DNA of 64,000 bases, taken from positions 868,001-932,000 of the forward strand of contig NZ_CP049304.1 in the NCBI RefSeq assembly GCF_019444005.1. The letters are read 5' to 3'. A model generated the notes under the pieces. It made no database searches and had not been told where the DNA came from. It saw nothing but the letters and a program-made list of their open reading frames with translations. A program made the translations under genes and the position numbers. This document shows, one piece after another, positions 36,152-45,497 of the stretch (positions within the stretch are counted from its first letter, which is position 1; each line of letters starts with the position of its first letter). The DNA comes from Liquorilactobacillus nagelii DSM 13675 (GTDB lineage: Bacteria > Bacillota > Bacilli > Lactobacillales > Lactobacillaceae).

Positions 36152-37045
36152 TTATTTGCTTGTCCTAACTAGTGGCACAATCGCTCCAATCAGATTAGCA
36201 TCATTATAAAAATTAGCGCTAACGATTTCAGGAACAGTAATTGTCCGCTCAGATAATGGTGAAATCTGATGCCATTTTTTAAATGAATTGCGTAATTGTT
36301 TAATCAAAATGGGTTGACTGCTAATTCCCCCACCAATCACAAACTTATTCAAATCTAAGATACTTTGGATATTATAAATTAACAATGCTACGTGATCACA
36401 AAATTTATTAAAAGCTTGCCATGCATATGGTTCTCTTGCCATGATTTGAGCAAAAACCCGCTGACCGTCTTGGATATTTGGTAACTGCAAGTGATTACCG
36501 ATATCCTCAATCATACCGACTGCCGAAAGTGCTGCTGCTGTTTTTTCTACACCTGAAGCACTTTTATCAACAACCATAAAACTTGGTTCACTAGCAGCAA
36601 AGTGATTTCCTCTAATCAACCTATTATTCAGAAAAATTGCCGACCCGATTCCTGTTCCTAAGACTATCAAAGCAGAATTTTTTTCTGTTGTTAGTTGACC
36701 TTGCCATTTTTCAGCTAGCGCAGCACAATTACTATCATTTTCAATAGTAACTGGCAAATTGTATTTGCTTGCCAATTTATTAAAAAAATCAGTTTTTTCT
36801 AAAAAAGATAATCGTGCTGACGCTAACAATTCTTTAGATGTTGGATCAACTACACCCGGCAAGCTGAATCCCATTCCTTGAATATCTTGACAGTGCAAAT
36901 CAATAATTTTAGCCAATGATCTGAGAAATTGGTCCTTGTCTTGCGTATTAATTGCATTTGTTCCTTTGACAATAATCTGACCATATTCATTAATCAATGC
37001 ATATTTTAGATTTGTTCCTCCAATGTCGATTGATAAAAAGTTCAA
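36152..37045 (-). CDS. ROK family sugar kinase
   Basis: The 297-residue protein has SIDIGGTNLKYAL for phosphate binding, GTGIGSAIFLNNRLIRGN and FVIGGGISSQP. The usual ROK zinc motif CxCGxxGC is absent; the stretch after HFAASEPSFM contains no cysteines, as in a subset of ROK kinases. Start is TTG after GGAGGAG. In this operon the likely substrate is GlcNAc or a related amino sugar released by the next enzyme, glycosylasparaginase. That is inference from context. Confidence 0.85.
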   Translation of the reverse strand: MNFLSIDIGGTNLKYALINEYGQIIVKGTNAINTQDKDQFLRSLAKIIDLHCQDIQGMGFSLPGVVDPTSKELLASARLSFLEKTDFFNKLASKYNLPVTIENDSNCAALAEKWQGQLTTEKNSALIVLGTGIGSAIFLNNRLIRGNHFAASEPSFMVVDKSASGVEKTAAALSAVGMIEDIGNHLQLPNIQDGQRVFAQIMAREPYAWQAFNKFCDHVALLIYNIQSILDLNKFVIGGGISSQPILIKQLRNSFKKWHQISPLSERTITVPEIVSANFYNDANLIGAIVPLVRTSK

Positions 37046-37067
37046 CTTGCGCTCCTCCAGTAATTAA

Positions 37068-38714
37068 TTATTTAAGGTAGACTCCCTTATAATTATGAGC
37101 AGGTCCAGCCGTATTTACAATCAGATTTTTAATTTTTTTACTTTGTAAGAATGAATTTGATCTTTGATATAACGGAATCGTTACTTGATCATTCATTAAA
37201 ATCTTTTCGGCCTTGACCATATTATTCCACCGAACTAGCTCATTATTTGACGGATTATTATTAATCTGATCAATCAACTGATTGTATTTACTATTATCAT
37301 AACCACCAGCATCCCCTGAATTTCCAGCCTGGAATAAATTCAAGAAAGTAATTGGATCTGAGAAGTCAGCACCCCAGCCTGATATAACAATATCAAAATT
37401 AGCTTTTTCTGAGCGCGAAATTCTAACAGTTTTCGGTACACTTTGCACTTCAACTGATAAACCAGGCAGTAAGCTTTCCCACTGGCTTTGAATAAATTCA
37501 GCTGTTTGCTTTGAAGCATCATCATCATCGCTTAGCAAACCAACCTTTAACTTGGAAACTCCCAATTCTTTTAAGCCTTTGGTCCAGTATTCTTTTGCTT
37601 CAGCTTTATTATAAGCTACTCCACTTTTTACATAAGCTTGACTAGCAAAATCTTCGCCCGTTTTCGGATTTTTTGCTAATCCACTCGTTACAAAACCCTT
37701 AGCGGGCAAAGAACCATCACTTAAAACTTTATTCGTCAATTGACTACGATTTAAAGACAAAGAAAGTGCTTTACGAATATTTACATTATTTAAAGCTGCT
37801 TTTAAATCTGTATCAGTTGGATTCTTCAAATTAAATTGCAGATAAATTGAAGTCGCTGATTTATTCAAAACATAATTTTTAGAATTTTTTTCACTAGCAA
37901 CTTGGCTGCCCAGCAACTGAGTTTGGTCTAATTTGCCAGTTTGGAAAAGATTTAATCCGGTTGATGGTGATTTAACTACCTGAAAACTAACAGCCGATAA
38001 ATGAACTTGCTTTTTATCCCAATACTTATTATTTTTAACTAGCTTCCACTTTTCATTGGTACCTTTCCAACCCCGCAAAACAAACGGACCATTTGAAACT
38101 GTCTTGGCTGCATTGGTTCCATATTTTGAACCATACTTTTCAATTGCTTGCTGATTTTGCGGATAAAAGACTGGCATTGCCATCAATAATTTAAAGTAAG
38201 AAATGCGATGTTCTAAAGTAACCTTTACTTGATATTTTCCAACTGCTTTAATTCCTAATGTGCGATAATCTTTTTTACCATTCATAATAGCGTCAGCATT
38301 TTTGATGCCGGAATACAAATACGCATATTCGGAAGCAGTTTTTGGATTAACCGTTCTCTGCCAACCATAAACAAAGTCCTTAGCCGTAACTGCTTGACCA
38401 TTACTCCATTTGGCATTTTTTCGCAAATTAAAAGTATAAGTTAAACCGTCTTTTGATGTCGTGATCTTAGTTGCTAATTCTTTTTCAATCTTACTATCCT
38501 TACCTAACTGCAAGAAACCTTCACCAGTATTTTCAAGAACCTGCATACTAGTTGTATCTGAAGCATGCGACGGATCCATTGTTTCTAAATCACTACTCAC
38601 CGCTAAATTTAAAACCTGCTTTGATTGTGAACTTTTACTGCCACAAGCAGCCAATAGTCCAGTACACACAAACAAAGTTCCAAGCAAGATCCCCAAACGC
38701 TTTTTTGTTAGCAT
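37068..38714 (-). CDS. OppA-type peptide-binding lipoprotein
   Basis: The 548-residue protein has a lipoprotein signal peptide ending LLAAC with the lipidated Cys24, then a family 5 solute-binding domain (VSSDLETMDPSHASDTTSMQVLENTGEGFL). It would capture oligopeptides outside the cell for an Opp permease. No permease or ATPase gene lies in the window, so it must use one encoded elsewhere. Position between an M20 dipeptidase and a ROK kinase/glycosylasparaginase suggests binding of peptides or glycopeptides. Start ATG follows AGGGGATG. Confidence 0.88.
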   Translation of the reverse strand: MLTKKRLGILLGTLFVCTGLLAACGSKSSQSKQVLNLAVSSDLETMDPSHASDTTSMQVLENTGEGFLQLGKDSKIEKELATKITTSKDGLTYTFNLRKNAKWSNGQAVTAKDFVYGWQRTVNPKTASEYAYLYSGIKNADAIMNGKKDYRTLGIKAVGKYQVKVTLEHRISYFKLLMAMPVFYPQNQQAIEKYGSKYGTNAAKTVSNGPFVLRGWKGTNEKWKLVKNNKYWDKKQVHLSAVSFQVVKSPSTGLNLFQTGKLDQTQLLGSQVASEKNSKNYVLNKSATSIYLQFNLKNPTDTDLKAALNNVNIRKALSLSLNRSQLTNKVLSDGSLPAKGFVTSGLAKNPKTGEDFASQAYVKSGVAYNKAEAKEYWTKGLKELGVSKLKVGLLSDDDDASKQTAEFIQSQWESLLPGLSVEVQSVPKTVRISRSEKANFDIVISGWGADFSDPITFLNLFQAGNSGDAGGYDNSKYNQLIDQINNNPSNNELVRWNNMVKAEKILMNDQVTIPLYQRSNSFLQSKKIKNLIVNTAGPAHNYKGVYLK

Positions 38715-38825
38715 AAAAAATCATCCCCTAAATATTAATAAATTATAATTTACTTCTAATATATTAAAATACAATTAAAACAATAGCAAGACAATTCTTT
38801 AATTTGGTTATTTTCTTTTAATTTA

Positions 38826-40145
38826 TTAGTTGAAATCCATTTCTGCTAAAGATTTCAAAGTCAAATATTCAATCGCAATAATTTTTTGCCAATCTGAAAT
38901 GCGCAGCCATTCATTTTCTTTATGTGCAATTCCTCTTTGTCCTGGAAATGATGGTCCAAAAGCAACAATATTGGGCAAAGAACGGGCATAGGTAATCCCC
39001 GTTGTTGTTACGGGAGTTCCATCTAAACCAGTAACCATTTCATAAATAGAGCTCATCTTTTGAATTATTGGTAACTGAGGATCCCGATAAAATGGCGCTA
39101 TGGCTTGCCTAACGAGCAACAAACTGTTGGTCGGCAAGCCTTTGGTCAAGTTTTGAATTAACTGTTCTTGTGTTAGCTCAATTGGATATCGAATTGAAAA
39201 ATCAACTCGCAACTGTTGTGTTGAAGCTAAATAAGCTGCTCCATAAACACTAATTTGCAATTTGCCCGATACTTTTCCAACATAACCAATTCCTATCTGT
39301 GAACCAGTTGTATCAGTAGCAGCGGCAGCCAGCCATTTAAAAGCTTCACCAATTTTCCCTGTTCGACTGCTTTGTGCCTGCGCTAATGCAGCTAAAGCAT
39401 TCTTCCCTAGATCAGGGGCATTACTGGGCGTTTTTATCCCCGAATAAGTCTGCCTCTGGCCTGATACAAATTTAAGCTGTACCCGATCAGGAAGATAACT
39501 TGGTGAAAACTCACCGTCAATTGCCGCAATATCGCTTGCACTTTGGTCTTTGATTTTAATTAATAATGACAACCGCACCATACCACGCTCAGCATAAACA
39601 ACTGGGTACTTGCCATCTGGAGTAAAACCGGCCAGCGGTGGCTTTTCGACAGAATTATAAGTTTTCAAATCAGCACTGCCAGATTCTTCGTCCGTGCCAA
39701 AGATCACACGAATTGTTTGACGCGGCTGATAATTCTCCTTCTTTAATAGAGCCAACGCAAACAGTGCCCCCATAATTGGTCCTTTATTATCTAAAACACC
39801 ACGACCGTACATGTAGTCATTTTTAACGGTTAATTCAAAAGGTTCGCTCTGCCAGCCAGGCCGTGGCGCCGCCACAACATCTAAATGTCCTAAAGCTGCA
39901 ACATAATTTGAACTTTGGCCTGGAAGTTCAGCCCAACCAACTTGATCTGCCAGTTGAGTAATCTTCAAACCATACTCTTGAGCAATTTTTAAAGCTTCTG
40001 TTAGAGCTGCTCGCGGCTGTTTTCCAAAGGGAGCATTGGCGTGGGCGACTCCTTTAATACTGGGGATTTGAATCAATCTTGCTAATTGTCGTTGAAAGAA
40101 AATTATGTTTTCATCAACAACTTGATTTAACTGTTTAAGTTCCAT
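38826..40145 (-). CDS. M20 family dipeptidase (PepV/Sapep-like)
   Basis: The 439-residue zinc peptidase has GHLDVV, GRGVLDNKGP and GTDEESGS, the metal-binding and catalytic residues of the M20 family, with a large lid domain in the middle. It resembles PepV/Sapep dipeptidases of Firmicutes and is cytosolic. It is the first gene of the operon with OppA, ROK kinase, glycosylasparaginase and CutC. A peptide-trimming step that leaves GlcNAc-Asn for the asparaginase is the simplest reading. Confidence 0.88.
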   Translation of the reverse strand: MELKQLNQVVDENIIFFQRQLARLIQIPSIKGVAHANAPFGKQPRAALTEALKIAQEYGLKITQLADQVGWAELPGQSSNYVAALGHLDVVAAPRPGWQSEPFELTVKNDYMYGRGVLDNKGPIMGALFALALLKKENYQPRQTIRVIFGTDEESGSADLKTYNSVEKPPLAGFTPDGKYPVVYAERGMVRLSLLIKIKDQSASDIAAIDGEFSPSYLPDRVQLKFVSGQRQTYSGIKTPSNAPDLGKNALAALAQAQSSRTGKIGEAFKWLAAAATDTTGSQIGIGYVGKVSGKLQISVYGAAYLASTQQLRVDFSIRYPIELTQEQLIQNLTKGLPTNSLLLVRQAIAPFYRDPQLPIIQKMSSIYEMVTGLDGTPVTTTGITYARSLPNIVAFGPSFPGQRGIAHKENEWLRISDWQKIIAIEYLTLKSLAEMDFN

Positions 40146-40302
40146 TTTAAAGTTCCATCCATTCTTAAATTAGAATAATTTAATTTTAACATATATTTTG
40201 AAAATAAGATTAGTTTTTTTTAATTATCTGTTGAAAATAAAAACTGCAGCAGAAAAAAATTTCGTTGCAATTCAGCTACTATTTTTCTTAATATTTGTTC
40301 TA

Positions 40303-41334
40303 TTACTCTGAAGTCGACTTGTTAGTCGTAGTCGCTAATTCAGGCGCTTTGGTTTGATAAAGACTTTCCAAAGAATGGTTACCATGTTCCGAAAACAAAG
40401 AGATCGATTTAGTCCCCAGTTTTGCTTGCAATTTCAGCTCTTGCTGCAATCCGGTCAGGTAATTATAATTTTTAATTTGTTTTTTTGAAACCTTTAGGAT
40501 GATAACATCGCAGTAGATTTTCACTATTCAATAAATCTGAAATATCAAGTTGTTGATCGGCATGTTGTTTAGCAGCCAAAATTTGCCGATTGTTATGACG
40601 GTCCATTCGATTTTTTTACCAACTGCATTAAATAATTTTCCATTCAAATCACTGAACTTTGGCGTCACAAAATCGCGATTTCGAAAAGCCACTGTTTGAT
40701 TATGCCCTTTAGCCAGCAAATCAGGCCCAAATTCTAAATAAGGTTTGCTATTAATCCCCAACAAATGGAGCAAAGTCGGCAAAACATCAATTTCACCACA
40801 AATGTTTTCTGAATTCCCCCATGATGATAGTTGGGCAAACAAATCATAAAGGGAACTCGTTGAAGTTGGGCATTGTCCCAACTACTCCAACATTTTTGAG
40901 GGTTATACCATTTAAAATGCTGCGGGTCCTGTTTAAAAGTCTTAGCTAAATAAGGGGTTTCTGAATTCGACAAGCCATAATGATCACCATATAAAATCAC
41001 AATTGAATTTTTAGCAAGACCAGATTTTTGCAGAAAATCAAAAAATTCTTTAATCGATTGGTCTAAATAATTAGCCGTCCGAAAATAATCATCAACTTCT
41101 TGGTTCCCGGTTTGCGGCCTCTTAAAATCATCATCCTTCAAGGAGTTTATCCTTTAAGCCGTAATCAATTGAGTTGTCACCTTTAGAATCATAATATCTT
41201 GCCGAAAAAAAATACTGATACCCCACATTCTTATACACGTTATCGCGATTTCCAAAACTGGCGACTACTGTTAACCAGATTACTATCAGCGGCATCAAAA
41301 GTGGACACCAGATTCTGGCAACTGCGTGCAACAC
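40303..41334 (-). pseudogene. Lipoteichoic acid synthase (LtaS-like) pseudogene
   Basis: Pieces in different minus-strand frames together give a sulfatase-fold LtaS C-terminal half: RDNVYKNVGYQYFFSARYYD, then NSIVILYGDHYGLS and NAQLQRVPFMI, then IDVLPTLLHLLGI and VAFRNRDFVTPKF, then a DLLNSENLLRCYHPKGF-like segment in yet another frame, and finally a tail YNYLTGLQ ending at 40303. At least four frameshifts and an internal deletion near 41135 separate the pieces. The membrane half and the N-terminal catalytic region are gone. It was probably a polyglycerolphosphate synthase paralogue. Confidence 0.82.
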
Positions 41335-41335
41335 T

Positions 41336-41542
41336 TTATTTTTCGACTTTTTTGGTGGCTTTCTAAGCCTTTTTATCTGGTTTGTTCAGCTAAACTACTC
41401 TTTTGGAGCTTTTTTAAACGATAAGATTTTTGTTGCGGAATTTAGTCTGACAATTATTTCAATCATTGCCGTTGTTCTAACTATTCCGACCACTATTTTA
41501 ATTTTTAATCTAAAGCAACAACATCAAAAAATTACCAATTAA
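41336..41542 (+). pseudogene. 3' fragment of an unidentified membrane protein gene
   Basis: The plus-strand frame encodes about 68 residues with two hydrophobic segments (FGGFLSLFIWFVQL and LTIISIIAVVLTIPTTILIF) and a hydrophilic tail ending QQHQKITN. No start codon or upstream half is present; it meets the LtaS remnant head-on at about 41335. It is followed by a good terminator, as expected for the true 3' end of a gene. I do not recognise the family. Confidence 0.5.
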
Positions 41543-41590
41543 AATACTGCCCCTTAAAATTAATAGCTAACTTTGAGGAACAGTATTTTT
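41541..41590. terminator. Bidirectional terminator before the amidase gene end
   Basis: AAAATACTG (41541-41549) pairs with CAGTATTTT (41581-41589), with further imperfect pairing inside. It serves the amidase gene on the minus strand and the membrane-protein fragment on the plus strand. Confidence 0.7.
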
Positions 41591-41604
41591 GAGCTTAATT
41601 AAAG

Positions 41605-43101
41605 TTAATCAGTCAAATTAGTCGGATGAAAAAACTTTAACTGTCTTTCCTTTTCAAATAGCAACGCAAATTGTAACAACAGCTGTTCCTGGCCCTTGCC
41701 CGCAGTTAATTGGATTCCTAGTGGTAGACCTGAACTAGTAATTTCAGTTGGCAGGCTAATTGCCGGATTACCTGTTAAATTTGCCTGCTGAGTAAATGGC
41801 GATAGTTTTAACGATGGCAGCCATTGATTCCAAATTAACTGTCTTTGTTCATTTACTGTAAGTTCCTCAGCATGTTTCATTTGACTTAAATTCTCCTGAC
41901 TAACTAATGACTGGCTAACCAATGGGGCAACTGTCGCAGTTGTTGGTGTTAAAATCACCGGATATTTTTTATGCAGTCCAGCCATCTGGTACGCCGCTAC
42001 ATCCCAGCAATTTAACGCTTGACTATACTCCGCTGCAGAAATATTTTTCCCTGTCTGATAAAGTGCCCAAGCTAAGGGCTCCATATCATTTCGCGTTAAG
42101 CTTCGACCTAATAATTGTTGCAAATTAGCAAACATAGCTGCCGTTTCAGCTTCATTCATTAGATAATAACTTTTCATCAGTTCAACCCCATTAGTTGGCA
42201 ACTTGATTGATCTAGTGACAAATCCTTGAGTATTTAAAAAAGCAACTGCATGAGCAACTGCTTGCTTGGCTGCCGCTGAAACCGGTGTTTTGACTGGTGA
42301 TTCTGTCGTATAGCCGATAACAGTTTTAGTTGAAGGAACAACTAAACTGTTAAAAAAGCCATCCAAATTCAAAGGAACCTGAAAAACGGCAGCTGGTTGG
42401 ACCGTTTGTAAAGCATCCAGTAAAAGAGCTGTATCTGCTACACTACGCGTCAAAGCGAAATTAACTGCCGCCCCTTGCCAAGAGCGCCAATCTGTTGGAC
42501 CAGTCGGAACTCGGCCACGAGTCGGTTTCAAACCAATTGTCGCAGACCAAGAAGCCGGAATTCGAATAGAACCACCACCATCATTGCCAGCGGCTAATGG
42601 TAAAATTCCTGCAGCCACTGCAGCAGCAGCTCCACCTGATGAACCTCCCGGCTGATAATTCAAATTCCAAGGATTACGTGCTGGACCGAAAATCCTAGCA
42701 TCAGTAATATTTTTGAAACCAAATTCAGGGAAATTAGTCTGACCGATAATGATAAAACCAGCTTTTTGCAGGGCTTGAACATAATTGTTGGTTAAACTGG
42801 CCGTTGCCGTTTTAAAAAGTCGATTTCCATATGTTTCTGGCTCACCCTTTAGTGACTGACCTAAACCTTTAAGTAAGATCGGCACGCCTAAAAATGGCTG
42901 CCCAGTATCTTGCAGTTGTTCAGCTTCAAGTACTGCCGCTGATCTTCTAGTAGATATTACTGCATTTAAATTTGGATTTTCAATAGAAATTTTTTTTAAA
43001 GCTAGGTCAATCAATTCAACCGAACTAAGCTTTCTTTGCCGTACTAACTCTGCTAATTTATAGGCTGGTTTTAATAATAAGTCTGTTTGCTTGTCACTCA
43101 A
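41605..43101 (-). CDS. Amidase (amidase signature family)
   Basis: The 498-residue enzyme has the Gly/Ser-rich signature PGGSSGGAAAAVAAG, then GNDGGGSIRIPA with the cis-Ser/Ser pair, and an upstream lysine in PILLKGL; these form the Ser-cisSer-Lys triad. It resembles general amidases more than GatA, and no gatBC is adjacent. The TTG at 43101 is chosen because AGGGGTG lies 6 nt upstream; the in-frame GTG at 43110 is part of that site. Substrate unknown. Confidence 0.85.
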   Translation of the reverse strand: MSDKQTDLLLKPAYKLAELVRQRKLSSVELIDLALKKISIENPNLNAVISTRRSAAVLEAEQLQDTGQPFLGVPILLKGLGQSLKGEPETYGNRLFKTATASLTNNYVQALQKAGFIIIGQTNFPEFGFKNITDARIFGPARNPWNLNYQPGGSSGGAAAAVAAGILPLAAGNDGGGSIRIPASWSATIGLKPTRGRVPTGPTDWRSWQGAAVNFALTRSVADTALLLDALQTVQPAAVFQVPLNLDGFFNSLVVPSTKTVIGYTTESPVKTPVSAAAKQAVAHAVAFLNTQGFVTRSIKLPTNGVELMKSYYLMNEAETAAMFANLQQLLGRSLTRNDMEPLAWALYQTGKNISAAEYSQALNCWDVAAYQMAGLHKKYPVILTPTTATVAPLVSQSLVSQENLSQMKHAEELTVNEQRQLIWNQWLPSLKLSPFTQQANLTGNPAISLPTEITSSGLPLGIQLTAGKGQEQLLLQFALLFEKERQLKFFHPTNLTD

Positions 43102-43175
43102 TGAAGTCACCCCTGACTATAAGTTTATTTACCACTAATATACCATGCTAAAAAACAGCAAAAGTAAAATTAAAT

Positions 43176-43203
43176 TAAAAAACCAACACAACGTTTGTGC
43201 TGG
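43176..43203 (-). terminator. Terminator of the M20 deacylase gene
   Basis: A 9-bp stem (43183-43191 with 43195-43203, one G-T pair) is followed on the minus strand by six T residues, 16 bp after the stop at 43219. Confidence 0.85.
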
Positions 43204-43218
43204 CCTTGTTTTTGATTA

Positions 43219-44463
43219 TTAAGCTAAGTATTTTGCAACCACATCTTGGTAAATCTTGATAAAATTATGGAAAACATCGGCATCAACGTATTCATCGACT
43301 TGGTGAGCAGTCGTATTTCCCGGTCCAAAAATCAACACTTCCAGCTGAGGATTTTTTTTGATAAACTGCGAGGCGTCTGTTCCACCTGGAACACCAATAA
43401 ATCCAAGCTTTTGTTGCAAGTATTTTTCTCCGACAGCCTGTGTAAGCTGGCTAAGCCGATTCTCAACGCTTGAGACAACTGGTTGATGCTTAAAATTAAT
43501 TTTTAAGCTCAAATCAGCTTTAGTTTTTAGATTGATTTGTTTGACTAGCTTTGTCAGATGATTAATGATCTGTTCATTGGAAATTTCTGGAATTGTCCGG
43601 ACAAAAACACTAAGTTTAGCTTCCCCGGGAACCGTATTTAACTGTTCTCCCCCAGAAATTTTAGTTAATACTGGAGTAGTTGAGCCCAAAAGACGATTAT
43701 TTTTTTGGATTAACTCATCAAAATAAACATTCTGCTCATAAATAAACGCTAATAAACTGTCAATCGCGTTGACACCTAACTCGGGCATCGAACTATGAGC
43801 AGTTTTTCCGCGGCTAATAATATCATATGAAAGCGCACCCTTATGAGCAATTTCTAAAAAATGCTGTTCCGATCCTCGGTTAAACTGCAGAAGCTCTTTA
43901 AGATCTGACTTGGTAATTATGCCTAACTTTTCTAATCGTGGAGCAAAACTTTTTAGTCCTGTAACTGGAACTCCACTCGGTTCGCCTATTATCAAAGCTG
44001 TCAAATCATCAGCGAAGCCCTGTTCGACCATTTTTTGTGCGCCTACCTCACCACTTTCTTCACCAACCGTAGCATAAATTCTAAAAGTTCCATGCAGAGG
44101 AATTTGTAGTTCTTTTAAATTGATCATCGCGATAATTCCTGCCGCCAAGCCCGCTTTCATATCTGTTGACCCACGACCATAAATCCGGTGACCAATTTTT
44201 TTGCCACTCAATGGGCTTTCAGTCCAGTCAGCTGGATTGCTTAAGGCGACAGTATCTTCGTGTCCAGCAAAACCAAGTACCGGTCCCTTTCGATCACCAA
44301 TTTCAGCAATTAAACCAGCTCGATTACTTGAAAATTCAACTTTTCTGGCTTCAATTCCATGTTTCTTTAACAAATTAATTAAATAATCGGCAACTTGTTC
44401 TTCTTGATTCCCATCTGTTCTAATTTGAATTAAATCTCTTAAGATGCGTTCTGCTTCATTCAT
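43219..44463 (-). CDS. M20 family deacylase/peptidase (ArgE/DapE type)
   Basis: The 414-residue protein has GFAGHEDTV, GRGSTDMKAGLAAG and TVGEESGEVGA, followed by a dimerisation domain and C-terminal GGTDASQF with the last metal ligand. It belongs to the ArgE/DapE/succinyl-diaminopimelate desuccinylase group that removes acyl groups from amino acids. Note GHEDTV in place of the usual GHxDV(V). It is monocistronic and divergent from a TetR gene. The start ATG has AAGGAGG upstream. The true substrate cannot be named. Confidence 0.82.
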   Translation of the reverse strand: MNEAERILRDLIQIRTDGNQEEQVADYLINLLKKHGIEARKVEFSSNRAGLIAEIGDRKGPVLGFAGHEDTVALSNPADWTESPLSGKKIGHRIYGRGSTDMKAGLAAGIIAMINLKELQIPLHGTFRIYATVGEESGEVGAQKMVEQGFADDLTALIIGEPSGVPVTGLKSFAPRLEKLGIITKSDLKELLQFNRGSEQHFLEIAHKGALSYDIISRGKTAHSSMPELGVNAIDSLLAFIYEQNVYFDELIQKNNRLLGSTTPVLTKISGGEQLNTVPGEAKLSVFVRTIPEISNEQIINHLTKLVKQINLKTKADLSLKINFKHQPVVSSVENRLSQLTQAVGEKYLQQKLGFIGVPGGTDASQFIKKNPQLEVLIFGPGNTTAHQVDEYVDADVFHNFIKIYQDVVAKYLA

Positions 44464-44616
44464 TCAGAAGTGTCCTCCTTATTTTAAATCTGAAAAAAAT
44501 GGTATACTATAGTTAGTTTTTATGCACTAGCTGATATTAGAATTATTATTAGCTAATTTCACTTCAACATTAATTACAATATTAATCAGTTTGAAACCGA
44601 AATCAATGCTTAATCG

Positions 44617-44652
44617 ATAAGTGCTACAAAATTTAGGTTTTGTGACACTTAT
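44617..44652 (+). promoter_or_regulatory. Large inverted repeat before the TetR gene, likely operator
   Basis: Arms of 15 bp (44617-44631 and 44638-44652, two mismatches) around a 6-bp centre lie immediately before the ribosome binding site of the TetR gene at 44676. It could be a TetR operator for autoregulation and possibly control of the divergent M20 gene, or an mRNA hairpin. Confidence 0.55.
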
Positions 44653-44675
44653 TATTTTGGAGGTAAGGTTTAGTT

Positions 44676-45257
44676 ATGAATGGTAAACAGCGGATCGCCG
44701 AGCAATCACGTCAATGGTTTTGGGAAGCTTTTTTAGAATTATTGCAAGAAAAAAACTATCAAAAAATAACAATTGCTGAAATTGCCCAGAGAGCAGATCT
44801 GGATCGTAGGACATTTTATCGTTCTTTTCGCGGTAAAGAAGGGTTGATTAAGTGGTATTTTCAAAAAATGCTGGACCAATATCATGAAGTTTTATATCAG
44901 CAAGAACAACCCCTTCCGCTAAAAATCGGATTAACACTCTTTTTAAATTTTTGGCTCGAACGTCACGACACAATTCAACTTTTAATTCAAAACAAATTAA
45001 CTTTTCACTTTTTGGAAATTTGGACCAAAGAAGCTATTGAAAACTACCATCTCTTTACTGAAAGTTGGCGAACAAATGGCTCTGAAACTGAAATTACTTA
45101 TATCGAAACTTTTATTACAGGTGGCCTTTGGGAAATTATTAATGTTTGGCTAGCAAAAGACCAGCCAGAAGATCCCCAAAAAATCATTAAAATTTTCATT
45201 AAATCATTACAGCAACTTTCTCTGACAACTAGTAAATTAAGCGACTCTGATTTTTAA
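44676..45257 (+). CDS. TetR/AcrR family regulator
   Basis: The 193-residue protein has the TetR DNA-binding domain at residues 8-55, with KITIAEIAQRADLDRRTFYRSFRGKEGLIKWYF. The C-terminal domain is helical and Trp-rich and resembles the DhaS/YjdC-like Firmicutes group. Start is ATG after GGAGG. It is divergent from the M20 deacylase gene at 44463 and a large inverted repeat lies between them, so it may control that gene or itself. Confidence 0.85.
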   Translation: MNGKQRIAEQSRQWFWEAFLELLQEKNYQKITIAEIAQRADLDRRTFYRSFRGKEGLIKWYFQKMLDQYHEVLYQQEQPLPLKIGLTLFLNFWLERHDTIQLLIQNKLTFHFLEIWTKEAIENYHLFTESWRTNGSETEITYIETFITGGLWEIINVWLAKDQPEDPQKIIKIFIKSLQQLSLTTSKLSDSDF

Positions 45258-45428
45258 AAGAGCCCAACGAGTTAAATCAGATTCTTTTTGATTCAACTAT
45301 ATTTATTATTCAAAGCGTACTTTTCCACCAATCGTCCCAACTTAATTGTATGGCTAATTATTAAGTGTTAAGTGTTAATTGCAAAACGTTAAAAAAAGTA
45401 ATTTGTCTTTTAAAAAATCGTAAATTAT

Positions 45429-45462
45429 AAAAAAAACCAGTGAGCTAAATTAATCTCTCTGG
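45429..45462 (-). terminator. Terminator of the small membrane protein gene
   Basis: CCAG-a-GAG pairs with CTC-a-CTGG (about 45437-45462) and is followed on the minus strand by a long T-run, 36 bp after the stop at 45498. Confidence 0.65.
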
Positions 45463-45497
45463 AGTTCAGTTCTTCTTATTTAATTCACCAAAAACAA

